Source of the DNA: a virus
Strand: one strand, 5' to 3'
Length of the DNA stretch: 38,313 nt
IMG/VR virus record: IMGVR_UViG_3300021139_000049
Coordinates: 1 to 38,313 of that record
The notes under the pieces are model-generated. The model made no database searches and was not told the DNA's origin. It saw only the letters and a list, made by a program, of their open reading frames with translations. This document shows positions 24,182 through 31,703 of the stretch, in pieces. The position numbers and the translations under genes were made by a program. Within the stretch, counting starts at the first letter, position 1; each line of letters starts with the position of its first letter.

Positions 24182-24720
24182 GGTTTGCCCCCCAAGATCT
24201 CGGTCTTGCGGTCGGATCCGGCGGAGCTGCCGAAGTAGTAGCCAACGACCGTGTCGGCCTTGGCGCTGATGTAGCCGATGAGGGTCCCGACCATGCCGAT
24301 GGTTGCGGGGTCCTTCAGGCCCTGAACGCGGCCCGAAAGGACGTACCAGACAGACCAGAGGAACCCGAAGACCACGACCCCGGCCAGGATGCGGGGCGTC
24401 TTGTCCTGGGTCTTCACCTCACGGTCGCGGGCACTGGCCCGGTCCCCGGCGTCGATGGCGGCGATGGCCTCGGCGTTCTTGAAGCCCAGCTCGGTCATCT
24501 GGAGCTGGAACTCCTGGTCAGCCTTCTTGAGCGCAAGAAGTTGATCGGGAGTGGCGCCCTGGACGGCCGCCGCAAGAGCTGAGTCATCACCAGCACTGGA
24601 GTCTGGAACACCAAGAACCTTCGCCAGCGCCAGACCTGCCACTCCCCCGAGCGGTCCGCCCAGAGCAGTGCCGATGGACGGAGCCACCGATTTAACAAGA
24701 GCCCTCCAGTCGAATGCCAT
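24178..24720 (-). CDS. Holin, GTA/3TM type
   Basis: The 180-residue protein has a glycine-rich hydrophobic N-terminus (about 16-37), a Gln/Glu-rich helix (58-105) and two clear membrane segments (about 111-129 and 140-163), ending with the family-like TVVGYYFGSSAGSDRKTEIL. This pattern is that of holins related to those of gene-transfer agents. It would permeabilise the inner membrane at lysis. It lies between a virion-like gene and the spanin-like gene, near the endolysin. Confidence 0.78.
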   Translation of the reverse strand: MAFDWRALVKSVAPSIGTALGGPLGGVAGLALAKVLGVPDSSAGDDSALAAAVQGATPDQLLALKKADQEFQLQMTELGFKNAEAIAAIDAGDRASARDREVKTQDKTPRILAGVVVFGFLWSVWYVLSGRVQGLKDPATIGMVGTLIGYISAKADTVVGYYFGSSAGSDRKTEILGGKP

Positions 24721-24728
24721 GGCGCGCC

Positions 24729-25079
24729 TCAGACGTACTCGACGCCAGCCTGCACATCGCCAGCGGCGACAGCGGTGGCATCGTTAGCGGGTGCAGCGCC
24801 GGTGATGGAGATACCCAGGCCAAGGGGGAAGGCGATACCCTCGCCGAAGTACACCTCTTTGCTGGAGCTGGCGGGAACCGCGACGACCACGACCGGGATG
24901 TCAGTGCCAACCGTGGGGGCCGTGGCCTTGTTGTAGAACCGGACCCACTTCGTGGCGGCCGAGGCGTTATTGAGATAGACGCCCTGGAGCCGCGTGATGC
25001 CCACCTGGATCAGCGCAGCATTGGTCGTCGCCAGTGCGTTCACCGAGTAGAGCGAGGATGGGGGATACCAGGTGGACAT
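24729..25079 (-). CDS. Beta-rich phage protein of unknown role
   Basis: The 116-residue protein is rich in Val, Thr and Ala, with a LQGVYLNNASAATKWVRFYN block and FGEGIAFPLGLGISITGAA. Similar small beta proteins occur in many phage genomes near lysis or tail genes and may be decoration or minor virion proteins. It has no signal peptide or membrane helix. It sits nine bases after the endolysin stop and eight bases before the holin start, as part of the lysis cassette transcript. Confidence 0.65.
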   Translation of the reverse strand: MSTWYPPSSLYSVNALATTNAALIQVGITRLQGVYLNNASAATKWVRFYNKATAPTVGTDIPVVVVAVPASSSKEVYFGEGIAFPLGLGISITGAAPANDATAVAAGDVQAGVEYV

Positions 25080-25087
25080 GGGCTCTC

Positions 25088-25570
25088 CTATGCCTTGACG
25101 ACGCCGTTGGCGGTCCAGATCCCGTAGAGGGGATAGGCCCGCCGACCGTTGAGGTCCTCGTCCAGCCGGAGCTCGTGCCGAGGGATGAAGTGATGCTGGA
25201 AGACCGGAAGACCGATGTGGACACAGCCGCGCTCGATGATCAGCTGGTCCACGTCCTGCATGAACGCAGGGTCAGCGACCAAGGCGTCCCATGCATCCCG
25301 CAGGTCCAAGCCCTGGGGGATGGCATCCGCTGCCAGGCCTTCGAGGTGCGCGCTGGTGGGGCTCGTGCTGCCACAGGCCGTGTTCAGAGCCTCGGAGCGG
25401 TAGCCGTAGGAGATACGGACCGGCACTCCCCAGATGGCCCGGGCCTGCTCAAGCTTCTCGGCAACCTTCACGAGGTTGGCCGCGAGTTCCTGCGGAGGAT
25501 CGTTGAAGATGCCGACATGCGGCCCGACCGTGGTCAGCTCTTCGAAGCTGAAGTGCTCGGACAGTTGCAT
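25088..25570 (-). CDS. Endolysin, peptidase M15 type
   Basis: The 160-residue protein is a zinc peptidase that should cut peptide bonds of the cell wall at lysis. The zinc motif S-x-H-x-x-G-x-A-x-D is complete (SAHLEGLAAD, residues 73-82), and the third ligand is probably His118 (CVHIG). A conserved SYGYRSEALN block (54-63) precedes it. There is no signal peptide, so it needs the holin. The gene opens the lysis cassette after a 285-base gap that holds three tandem 10-bp repeats and a GC-rich hairpin, so it may be the first gene of a separately controlled late segment. Confidence 0.88.
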   Translation of the reverse strand: MQLSEHFSFEELTTVGPHVGIFNDPPQELAANLVKVAEKLEQARAIWGVPVRISYGYRSEALNTACGSTSPTSAHLEGLAADAIPQGLDLRDAWDALVADPAFMQDVDQLIIERGCVHIGLPVFQHHFIPRHELRLDEDLNGRRAYPLYGIWTANGVVKA

Positions 25571-25635
25571 CGGACGCGTCTCCGATTCCCAGCCTCTGGC
25601 CTGGGGACACGTCGATCCACAACGCTAGGGTGCGG

Positions 25636-25665
25636 AGTGATGCACAGTGATGCGAAGTGATGAAC
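25636..25665 (-). promoter_or_regulatory. Three tandem 10-bp repeats upstream of the endolysin
   Basis: AGTGATGCAC, AGTGATGCGA and AGTGATGAAC follow each other exactly (25636, 25646, 25656), so AGTGATG repeats once per helical turn. They lie 66 to 95 bases upstream of the endolysin start. Phased repeats of this kind often bind an activator or repressor. No good sigma70 promoter is seen beside them. Confidence 0.5.
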
Positions 25666-25680
25666 AAAGCACAATGACGA

Positions 25681-25700
25681 GGGCCCCGGCGAAGGGGCCC
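25681..25700. terminator. GC-rich hairpin, possible weak terminator
   Basis: GGGCCCC (25681-25687) pairs perfectly with GGGGCCC (25694-25700) around GGCGAA. The minus strand continues TCGTCATTGT, a poor U-tract; the plus strand reaches an ATTTT run about 7 bases on. It separates the tRNA segment from the lysis cassette. Confidence 0.45.
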
Positions 25701-25789
25701 TGATCAATTTTGATAACCTGCAAGGTGCCGGTCTTTCCCGGTTGTCAGGCCACACCCTGCCACCGGGTGCACATGGACCAGCGCTTTCA

Positions 25790-25852
25790 CACTGGCGGGG
25801 ATTCGAACCCCTCCTTCCCACGATCTCGGCCAGCGAGCGGAGTCGAACCGCC
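25790..25852 (-). other. tRNA-like remnants downstream of tRNA-Tyr
   Basis: Two T-arm-like elements stand in a row on the minus strand: GGCGG, loop TTCGACT, CCGCT (25836-25852), then GGGG, loop TTCGAAT, CCCC (25797-25811). The second is enclosed by a seven-base acceptor-like stem CGCTGGC/GCCAGTG (25829-25835 with 25790-25796). Between acceptor and T arm are only about 17 bases, with no anticodon arm and no CCA. They look like decayed tRNA genes or a small tRNA-like fold. Confidence 0.45.
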
Positions 25853-25855
25853 TGA

Positions 25856-25940
25856 TGGTGCCAGTCCCAGGGATCGAACCTGGTTGAGTCGCCTCGCCGG
25901 ATTTACAGTCCGGTGCCCCGACCATTGAGGCGCGACTGGC
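25856..25940 (-). tRNA. tRNA-Tyr (GTA)
   Basis: The 85-base gene folds as a class II tRNA. Acceptor strands GCCAGTC and GACTGGC pair perfectly; the anticodon stem is CCGGA/TCCGG with loop CTGTAAA, giving anticodon GTA (tyrosine). The long variable arm of 13 bases contains GAG/CTC, the T arm is CCAGG, TTCGATC, CCTGG, and the encoded end is ACCA. All canonical parts are present, so it is probably functional. It may help translate TAT/TAC codons in virion genes. It lies in the leftward transcript between small packaging-region genes and the lysis cassette. Confidence 0.93.
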
Positions 25941-25942
25941 TT

Positions 25943-25992
25943 GGTTCCCGCCAGCCTGCGCGGGATCTGGAGGCTTCTCCCTTTCGGGAACC
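25943..25992. other. Inverted repeat in the spacer upstream of tRNA-Tyr
   Basis: GGTTCCCG (25943-25950) and CGGGAACC (25985-25992) are perfect inverted repeats ending three bases from the tRNA-Tyr 5' end. On the minus strand the interior holds AGCCT/AGGCT, which can form a second stem. The wider 118-base spacer (25941-26058) carries no convincing gene. It may be a processing leader or a further decayed tRNA, but a canonical T loop is missing. Confidence 0.4.
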
Positions 25993-26058
25993 CGGTGGCC
26001 GACCCGGGCTCATACACCTTCCAGCGACTGAGGCTCTCGCCCCCACCGATCATCAAAG

Positions 26059-26175
26059 CTACTTCTTCTTCTTGTCCTGCGCCACGTCCTTCTTGCTGTC
26101 TTCCTTGATGCCGTGCTTCCGGTCGTAGGCCTGGTCCTTCTTGCCTTCGCCCTTGGGTGCGGGTTTGTTGGCCAT
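26059..26175 (-). CDS. 38-residue lysine-rich protein
   Basis: On the minus strand an ATG at 26175 with AAGGAG five bases upstream opens a 38-residue frame. The product is highly charged: KGEGKKDQAYDRKHG, then KEDSKKDVAQDKKKK. The good ribosome site and the skewed charged composition, with many AAG codons, argue for a real gene. No family is recognised; such small basic proteins could bind nucleic acid or be packaged with DNA, which is only a guess. Confidence 0.65.
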   Translation of the reverse strand: MANKPAPKGEGKKDQAYDRKHGIKEDSKKDVAQDKKKK

Positions 26176-26209
26176 GGTGGCTCCTTGGAGGTGGGCTCGA
26201 CGGCCCGGG

Positions 26210-26551
26210 TTAAATCGGGTGGATGATGCTGGGGTCCTTGAGAACGCCCATGTTCTGGAGGAAGGACTGCGCGGTGGCGAAGGCTGCGGGCTTGATGCAG
26301 CCAGCCAGCACTCCCAACTGGTCCTTGGCCAGGAGGACCATCTCCAGGTTCACGTCCTCGTCGGCGAAGGCCTGCCCCTGGGCCCCGGCGATCATGACCC
26401 GGATCTTGACCTGCTTGGAGCTGGTGATCTCGGGGCCCGCCCAGTCCGAGAGAGCCTGGCGCAGCACGTCGATCTCGCCGAGCAGCTGGGCGCGCTGCTC
26501 CTTCAGGGTGGCGTTCTCGTTCTGGAGGTTGATGATCTCGACCATGCTCAT
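26210..26551 (-). CDS. Hypothetical protein with N-terminal coiled coil
   Basis: The 113-residue protein opens with a heptad-like helix (about 3-36, EIINLQNENATLKEQRAQLL), then a strand region (KVKIRVMIAG type, about 46-75) and a hydrophobic helical end (AFATAQSFLQNMGVL). It is coupled by ATGA to the preceding small HTH gene. Its role between terminase and lysis genes is unknown. Confidence 0.65.
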   Translation of the reverse strand: MSMVEIINLQNENATLKEQRAQLLGEIDVLRQALSDWAGPEITSSKQVKIRVMIAGAQGQAFADEDVNLEMVLLAKDQLGVLAGCIKPAAFATAQSFLQNMGVLKDPSIIHPI

Positions 26552-26739
26552 GAGGCGGGTCTCCGGGCGCTTGCATTGATGAAGGCCTGCATTACCTCGA
26601 CTTTGATAAACAGGCGGTGGCTGAAAACATGGGTCTCGATGATCGGTGGGTCACCCTGGCAGAAGGTGCGCCGGAAGTAGTTCGGGCTGTAGCCAATGAG
26701 CTGCGCCGCCTCTTTGATTGAGAGCCAGTCGTTCTTCAT
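26548..26739 (-). CDS. AlpA/excisionase-like helix-turn-helix protein
   Basis: The 63-residue protein has the pattern WLSIKEAAQLIGYSPNYFRR, then a wing (HVFSHRLFIKVEVMQAFINA), as in MerR-fold excisionase/AlpA small DNA-binding proteins. Its ATG overlaps the large terminase stop in TAATG, so it is made with the packaging proteins. A DNA-binding protein here is unusual; it could regulate the late genes, act as a second directionality factor, or assist terminase at the pac/cos site. Confidence 0.65.
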   Translation of the reverse strand: MKNDWLSIKEAAQLIGYSPNYFRRTFCQGDPPIIETHVFSHRLFIKVEVMQAFINASARRPAS

Positions 26740-28112
26740 TAGTCCCTCCCGCCGAAGATGTCGTATTCCATGACGGTCTTGGCCCCGCGCTCCTGGGCCG
26801 TCTCATAGGGGTCGTAGTCCATCAGTGACCGGGAGGTGGCGCCCAGGGATGGGTGGATGTGCCCCAGGCCGGCCGCCACGGGGTAGGCGAAGGTCAGGGC
26901 CAGGGCATCGGCCACGTCCGGGCTGCGCATGATGCGGGCCTTGATCTGGTCCTTGGACTCCAGGCAGATCTGGTTCTTGGAGTTGAAACTGTAGGTCGGG
27001 CTGGCCAGGTCCTGCTTCAGGTCCTGCCGGTTGGGGATCACCCCGCCGTTCTCGATCCAATCCTTCACCGACCACCACATCTCCGTCCGCTTGTTGACGT
27101 ACTCGGGACTGGTGGCCCGGCCGCCGAAGTTGATCTCGGTGATCACGTGGCCCAGCTGCCGTAGGCGGTCGATCACCCCTGATCCCTGGCCCACGTCCAC
27201 GAAGGTCGCGTCCGGGTGCCAGTCCAGGATCTCCTGGGCGACACGGGCAGCGAAGGCCATGTTGTCCGCCCCGGTGACCACGATGGGCTCAAAGCAGATC
27301 AGGCCCTGGCGCTTCACGATGACGCTCTTGTCGTCCCCAAACCGGGCCACATCAACGCCCAGGATCCGGGGAGACCTGGCCACATCTTCAGGATTTAGGT
27401 GGCGCTGAGCGGCGGACTCAGCCATGCCGATGCTGATCAGCTGATCCTCGGCGCTGGCTGAGAAGTCGCACAGATACTCTCGAGCGAACTCATTATCCGG
27501 CATATCCCGCTTCAGGCGCGCCACCTCATCCGGGTCCAGGGCATCCGTGTCGTAGACCGTGTAGAGGGTGGAGAACCAGTCCGGGAGGGTCTTGGCCCGG
27601 TAGAACAGGTCTGAGAATAGGTTGATCCCGTGGGGAGTCCCGATAAACAGTGCCCAGCCCAGGCGGTCGGAGAGGGCGGGCTGGATGATCTCCAGCCAGA
27701 CCTCGGGTTTGATCTGGGCGAACTCATCGATCACCACGCCATCGAACCGGAGCCCGCGCATGGCATCGGCGTTGTCCGCCCCGAAGACCTGGATCTTGGC
27801 CTTGTTGTGCCGGAAGCGGATCCAGAGCTCGGACTCGTTGATCTCGGTCCCGGGCACGAGGTGGGCGTAGTGCTTCAGCCTGTCCCAGGCGATGGCCTTG
27901 GCCTGGTTCCGGAAGGGTGCGATGTAGGCGAAGTGGGGCAGGTCCTTCTGGCAGCGTAGGGCGTTGTCCAGCAGCTCCATGATGGCCAGCTCGGTCTTCC
28001 CGGCCCGGCGGTGCAGGGCGAGGACCACGAAGCGAGCCTTGTTCAGGTGCCGGTGGCACTCCGCCTGCCAGGCCCTGGGTACGTAGCCCAGACTGATCCG
28101 CTTCTCAGCCAT
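26739..28112 (-). CDS. terL: Terminase large subunit
   Basis: The 457-residue packaging motor has an N-terminal ATPase with Walker A HRRAGKTE (34-41), Walker B GVVIDEF (Asp129-Glu130) and coupling motif IGTPHG (157-162). It has a C-terminal RNase H-like nuclease beginning with ILGVDVARFGDD, whose Asp254 is a metal ligand. It uses ATP to pump DNA into the procapsid through the portal. The start MAEKRISLGY at 28112 overlaps the small terminase by 8 bases; the frame runs 13 residues further up with shadow composition. Confidence 0.93.
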   Translation of the reverse strand: MAEKRISLGYVPRAWQAECHRHLNKARFVVLALHRRAGKTELAIMELLDNALRCQKDLPHFAYIAPFRNQAKAIAWDRLKHYAHLVPGTEINESELWIRFRHNKAKIQVFGADNADAMRGLRFDGVVIDEFAQIKPEVWLEIIQPALSDRLGWALFIGTPHGINLFSDLFYRAKTLPDWFSTLYTVYDTDALDPDEVARLKRDMPDNEFAREYLCDFSASAEDQLISIGMAESAAQRHLNPEDVARSPRILGVDVARFGDDKSVIVKRQGLICFEPIVVTGADNMAFAARVAQEILDWHPDATFVDVGQGSGVIDRLRQLGHVITEINFGGRATSPEYVNKRTEMWWSVKDWIENGGVIPNRQDLKQDLASPTYSFNSKNQICLESKDQIKARIMRSPDVADALALTFAYPVAAGLGHIHPSLGATSRSLMDYDPYETAQERGAKTVMEYDIFGGRD

Positions 28113-28608
28113 GGGGAACCCCGGTCTCCACGACCACCAGGCCGCCGTCATCGGGGATGACCCCCTTGTTCGCCTGCATCATGCCGACCGCGGTAGAGAC
28201 GGATCGGTTGGCGCCTTCCTGTAGGGCCACGGCCATCCTCAGGTCATCCGGACAAGGGGCATCGCCCAGCGCCTTGGCCTTCTTGTGGGCCGCCTCGGCG
28301 AGGATCTTCCCAGTCTCAACCCCCTTCGAAGCCACCTCGGCAAGGCCGTGGGATATCCCTTGGAGCTGATCCGCCAAACTACGCACGGACCCCTGCGCAG
28401 AAACAGGGAGCCTCTTCAGGTCGGACTCCGCTGAAGCCAGCCTATTTGCAACGTCTCGAATTGTTGCGGGGTGCGTAGAAATATTTGCGCGGATAGTCCC
28501 CTCGGAGACGCCGAACTCCTTGGCGAGCTTCCTGCCGGACTCACCTGCTGCCAGGCGCCGGCCGATCTCCGCCTTCTGGCGGTCATCGAGAGCGGGAGGT
28601 CTACCCAC
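28105..28608 (-). CDS. Terminase small subunit (probable)
   Basis: The 167-residue protein begins with a resolvase-type helix-turn-helix (MGRPPALDDRQKAEIGRRLA, then SGRKLAKEFGVSEGTIR, about 5-42), followed by a helical, Ala/Ser-rich oligomerisation-like region. A DNA-binding N-terminus, the size and the 8-base overlap with the large subunit fit the small terminase, which recognises the packaging site. The sequence family is less distinctive than for the large subunit, so the name rests partly on position. Confidence 0.75.
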   Translation of the reverse strand: MGRPPALDDRQKAEIGRRLAAGESGRKLAKEFGVSEGTIRANISTHPATIRDVANRLASAESDLKRLPVSAQGSVRSLADQLQGISHGLAEVASKGVETGKILAEAAHKKAKALGDAPCPDDLRMAVALQEGANRSVSTAVGMMQANKGVIPDDGGLVVVETGVPHG

Positions 28609-28813
28609 GGAAGGACCTCGCTTCGGTTCCCCGGGCCTTCAGGTGCACGTCAACGGCGCTCTCGATCTCCTGGGTGAGAGCATGCTGGGCCTTGTTGAGG
28701 TTCCCCATGGCCTCTTCCACGGAAGCGCGGGCGGTTCGTTCCACCCGCTCGGCGAGGGTCACCTGGATCTGGGCGGTGGCCACCCGTTCAATGAGCTCTT
28801 CGATCTTGGTCAT
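28601..28813 (-). CDS. Small coiled-coil protein
   Basis: The 70-residue protein is nearly all helix (IEELIERVATAQIQVTLAERVER, then EEAMGNLNKAQHALTQEIES) and probably a coiled coil. Start ATG at 28813 overlaps the ninB stop (ATGA), and its end overlaps the small terminase start by 8 bases. It is the bridge between replication and packaging genes. No function is recognised. Confidence 0.65.
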   Translation of the reverse strand: MTKIEELIERVATAQIQVTLAERVERTARASVEEAMGNLNKAQHALTQEIESAVDVHLKARGTEARSFRG

Positions 28814-29229
28814 GCGGCGGTTCCTTTCTTGAGGTCGGGTTCGGTGTTGATGCCGTGCTGGGCGGAGGCGGCGTGGAGGAACTCCAGCCAGTCCGAGAAC
28901 TCCTTCTTGCCGAAGTCCCGGGTTCGGGCCCCCAGCAGGACCATGCCGCCGTCGAGGCCCTGGGCGATGCGGAGGGCTTCCCGCCTGAAGGCCGAGGTCA
29001 GGATGATCTTCCACTCCTCGGGGGAGAGCTTGGTCATGACCCCGTTCACGGGCCATTCCTTCTGCTTCGACCAGCAGGCCAGGATGGGCCACATGGCGGA
29101 GTTCTGCTCCAGGGTGCGGCTGGGCTCGCTGATGGTGACCGCGTAGCCGTCAGGGGCTTCCTGGATGGCACGGATGGCCAAAGATCGGGCCGGATGGGGA
29201 GGCGGGGTGCAAATGTAAGTCCTTTTCAT
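28810..29229 (-). CDS. ninB: NinB-like recombination protein
   Basis: The 139-residue protein carries the NinB/lambda Orf pattern: a core around SRTLEQNSAMWPILACWSKQ, then LSPEEWKIILTSAFRREALR and a C-terminal FSDWLEFLHAASAQHGI. In lambda this family binds single-stranded DNA and SSB and can replace RecFOR in loading recombination proteins. It is overlapped by its neighbours in ATGA junctions, within the leftward early operon, and probably works with the ERF/YqaJ pair encoded on the other strand. Confidence 0.85.
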   Translation of the reverse strand: MKRTYICTPPPHPARSLAIRAIQEAPDGYAVTISEPSRTLEQNSAMWPILACWSKQKEWPVNGVMTKLSPEEWKIILTSAFRREALRIAQGLDGGMVLLGARTRDFGKKEFSDWLEFLHAASAQHGINTEPDLKKGTAA

Positions 29230-29519
29230 CGCACCTCCTGCATTTCAAGCAGGGTCCGTGTGTGCTCCAGCAGCTCCGCCTCGGTCCCGTAGATCCTTTC
29301 CCATGTCCGCTTGCCCGCATGGACAGCCACCCCCATGCCCCCGGTCTGGTGGTGGGTGGGGCAGAGTGGGATGGTCTCGAAGTCGCTGGCCTTTCGGCCC
29401 ATGGTCCGGCAGTTGATGTGGTGGGCACTGGCTGGGGTGAAGCCCAGGCCCTCCCGCTTACAGACGATGCAGCCGAGCTCCCGGACGGCATCCATGTGGT
29501 TCTTCCCGGCCTTGCTCAT
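29226..29519 (-). CDS. HNH-like nuclease (Ref/YbcO-like)
   Basis: The 97-residue protein has a CIVCKREG zinc knuckle (about 18-25), SAHHINCRTMGRK (about 31-43) containing the HH of an HNH-type core, and LCPTHHQTG (about 52-60). The spacing fits small phage HNH proteins such as Ref or YbcO that cut DNA during recombination. It is coupled on both sides to dnaB and ninB, so a role in recombination-dependent replication is likely. Activity is inferred. Confidence 0.78.
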   Translation of the reverse strand: MSKAGKNHMDAVRELGCIVCKREGLGFTPASAHHINCRTMGRKASDFETIPLCPTHHQTGGMGVAVHAGKRTWERIYGTEAELLEHTRTLLEMQEVR

Positions 29520-30907
29520 TTGGCCCTCCCAAGCCGGGGGGTGAGCCCCGCATTGCAGGCAGCCATGAAAGGTTCCGTGCTCCGATCCGCTTCCCGGAAG
29601 GTGTAGGTGCTCAGATCGGCCTCAAGGGGGATAGTTCCTGTCTTTCCCCCGCGCACCTTGGGAACAACCAACTCATAGCTGGCGTCTTCCCCTTCGCCCT
29701 TGCGATGGATGAATATCACCACATCGGCATCCTGCTCGATGGCGCCCGAGTCCCGAAGGTCCGACATCTGCGGCCGGCGCCCCTGGCCCTTCTCGATCTC
29801 CCGGTTCAACTGGGAGAGGATCACCACGGGGATACCGCAGTCTTTGGCCATGAGTTTGAGGCCCCGACTGATGTCGGCGATCCGATTGGCCTCGTTCTGC
29901 TTCTCGGCCCTGGCTCCCTTTGGGCTGGAGATCAACTGGAGATAGTCCACAAGAACCATGGAGATCTTGCCGAACTTGGCCACAGCGCGGTCTACCCTCC
30001 CGCGGATCTCGGCCACCGTGATCTCGGCCTGGTCGTCCACCAGCAGGGCCAGCCCGTCCAGGTCTTCCTTGGCAGCCTGGAGCCGGGCCCATTCGGTGTG
30101 GGAGAGCTCACCCAGGCCCAGGCGCTCGCTGTCGATTCCGGCCATGTTCCCGGCGAGGCACTCCCAGATTTCATCAGAGCTCATTTCCAGGCTGAAAAGT
30201 GCGGCCGTACCGTGGAGCCCCGCGCAGCGCTTCCCCCAGCCGCGGGCCATGGTGGACTTCCCGATTCCTGGGCGGGCAGCCAAGACCACGAGCTGGCCGG
30301 GCCGGAAACCGCCCTTGAGCATGCGGTCGAGCCGGGGGAGCCCGGTGGTCACCACAGGCAGTCCCCGGCCCTCCAGGGTGGCGCTGAGGCGATCCATGGC
30401 CCCGTTCCCGATATCCCGGGTGAACCGGAGACCCTTGCCCTTCTTCGTGGTAGAGAGGTCCGCCAGCTTGGTCGAGGCCGCGGCGATCAGGGACTCAGGG
30501 GTGTCCTCCTCGTTGGCAGCCATGCGGGTAAGCTCGGCGCCCGCGTGGACCAGCTTCCGGAGCTTGGCCTTCCGGGCAATGATGTCCGCGAGAACCTGCG
30601 GGCGTTCCACATCCTCACCCATGAGAACCTCGGATAGGCCAGGGAAGCCGCCCACCTTCCCGAGCTCCCCTGTTTGTCGGAGGGTGTCCTGCAGGGTAAG
30701 GCTGCTGACTTCCGTCCCTTCGGCATGGAGAACCTTCAGCGCCCGGAAGACCGCCCGGTGCTGGGGGGAGACGAAATCCTCATCGGTCAGGAAGGCCACA
30801 GCCTCAACGCCCACAGCGCCCGCACCAGGTGCGCATACCGTGGCGAGGAAGGAACGCTCGGAGTCGAGGTCTTCGGGAAGGCGTTCAGGGATCCAATCAG
30901 CTCGCAT
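29516..30907 (-). CDS. dnaB: Replicative DNA helicase, DnaB family
   Basis: The 463-residue hexameric helicase has an N-terminal domain with the typical ERSFLATVCAPGAG and FVSPQHRAVFRALKVL pattern (about 17-60). Its RecA-like domain has Walker A ARPGIGKST (211-219), Walker B VLVDYLQLI (Asp321) and the SQLNREIEKGQGRRPQMSDL block with arginine-finger region. It unwinds phage DNA after loading by the preceding protein, whose gene it overlaps by 11 bases. Length agrees with the family. Confidence 0.96.
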   Translation of the reverse strand: MRADWIPERLPEDLDSERSFLATVCAPGAGAVGVEAVAFLTDEDFVSPQHRAVFRALKVLHAEGTEVSSLTLQDTLRQTGELGKVGGFPGLSEVLMGEDVERPQVLADIIARKAKLRKLVHAGAELTRMAANEEDTPESLIAAASTKLADLSTTKKGKGLRFTRDIGNGAMDRLSATLEGRGLPVVTTGLPRLDRMLKGGFRPGQLVVLAARPGIGKSTMARGWGKRCAGLHGTAALFSLEMSSDEIWECLAGNMAGIDSERLGLGELSHTEWARLQAAKEDLDGLALLVDDQAEITVAEIRGRVDRAVAKFGKISMVLVDYLQLISSPKGARAEKQNEANRIADISRGLKLMAKDCGIPVVILSQLNREIEKGQGRRPQMSDLRDSGAIEQDADVVIFIHRKGEGEDASYELVVPKVRGGKTGTIPLEADLSTYTFREADRSTEPFMAACNAGLTPRLGRAK

Positions 30908-31703
30908 GAGCTACCTCCCGCGTGGTCATCTGGGCCCTGACAAAGCCATCCCAGGGTCCCTGGGGGCCGAAGAAATACTGCGGAGCCTTATAGCGCTGAC
31001 GTGTGCTGGCCAGGTATTCACGCCCTGCCTGAATCAGCATGTCTGGGGTCACATGGGGCTGGGCTTTCAGGATGCCGTCCACGGCCTTCCCCGTGTCCTC
31101 TGGCCCGGCCTTGATGGGCCTGCCGTCCTCCGGGTCTTCCGTGCGCCACTCGTCTAGCAGGGTGTTCACGACCCTGACGACCTCCGGCCCGAAGGGCTCA
31201 AGGATCTCCTGGCGGCTCCGGCGACCAGTGCCCCCCCTGGGGGGCTTAGGGGGTAATGCTTTTTCTTTCTTCCTTCTTCCTTCTTCGGTTTCGTTTGCTT
31301 TGGTGTTTGGTTTCACATCTGGTTCACCATTTGCGAAACCATCTGGTTTAGCTTTTGGTTTAGATGGGCGGCCACCCTTGGCACCGTTCTTCCGGAGGAC
31401 CAGGCACTTCGCCTCATAGGCGTTCTGCTCGGCCAGCAACCGGAGGCTGACGAGTCGAGTTCCATCCCCCTCCACGGGGGCAAAGAACTTCGTTACCCAA
31501 ACCAAATGCTTAACCATCTGGTTTTTGTTTGCGACCCCGAGAAGCTTACCAATTGCGACCGGATCCGATGGGATGCAGCAGCCGTCCTCATTGGCGAAAG
31601 CCCACAGCAGCACGAGCTTCCCGAGTTGGTCGTGGTCCAACTGCTTGACCTTGGGGTCTGACAGGATTTCCTTTGAGTAGAGCTTGAACCAGGGGGCGGG
31701 CAT
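30897..31703 (-). CDS. Replication initiator / helicase loader-like protein
   Basis: The 268-residue protein has a winged-helix-like N-terminal domain (MPAPWFKLYSKEILSDPKV, LWAFANEDGCCIPSD, about 1-105), a charged disordered linker (105-165, many Lys, Pro and Glu) and a C-terminal domain with YLASTRQRYKAPQYFFGPQG (about 230-250), as in phage replisome organisers. It should bind the origin and recruit the DnaB encoded next. The linker DNA contains tetra-repeated TTTGGTT/TTTCGTT-like stretches (31260-31345 on the plus strand), a possible iteron-like origin inside the gene as in lambda O; this is inference. Confidence 0.8.
   Translation of the reverse strand: MPAPWFKLYSKEILSDPKVKQLDHDQLGKLVLLWAFANEDGCCIPSDPVAIGKLLGVANKNQMVKHLVWVTKFFAPVEGDGTRLVSLRLLAEQNAYEAKCLVLRKNGAKGGRPSKPKAKPDGFANGEPDVKPNTKANETEEGRRKKEKALPPKPPRGGTGRRSRQEILEPFGPEVVRVVNTLLDEWRTEDPEDGRPIKAGPEDTGKAVDGILKAQPHVTPDMLIQAGREYLASTRQRYKAPQYFFGPQGPWDGFVRAQMTTREVAHAS

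Noticed and set aside
25943-26050. A further tRNA gene upstream of tRNA-Tyr
   Set aside because: An acceptor-like inverted repeat is present, but there is no canonical T loop, no seven-base anticodon loop and no CCA.
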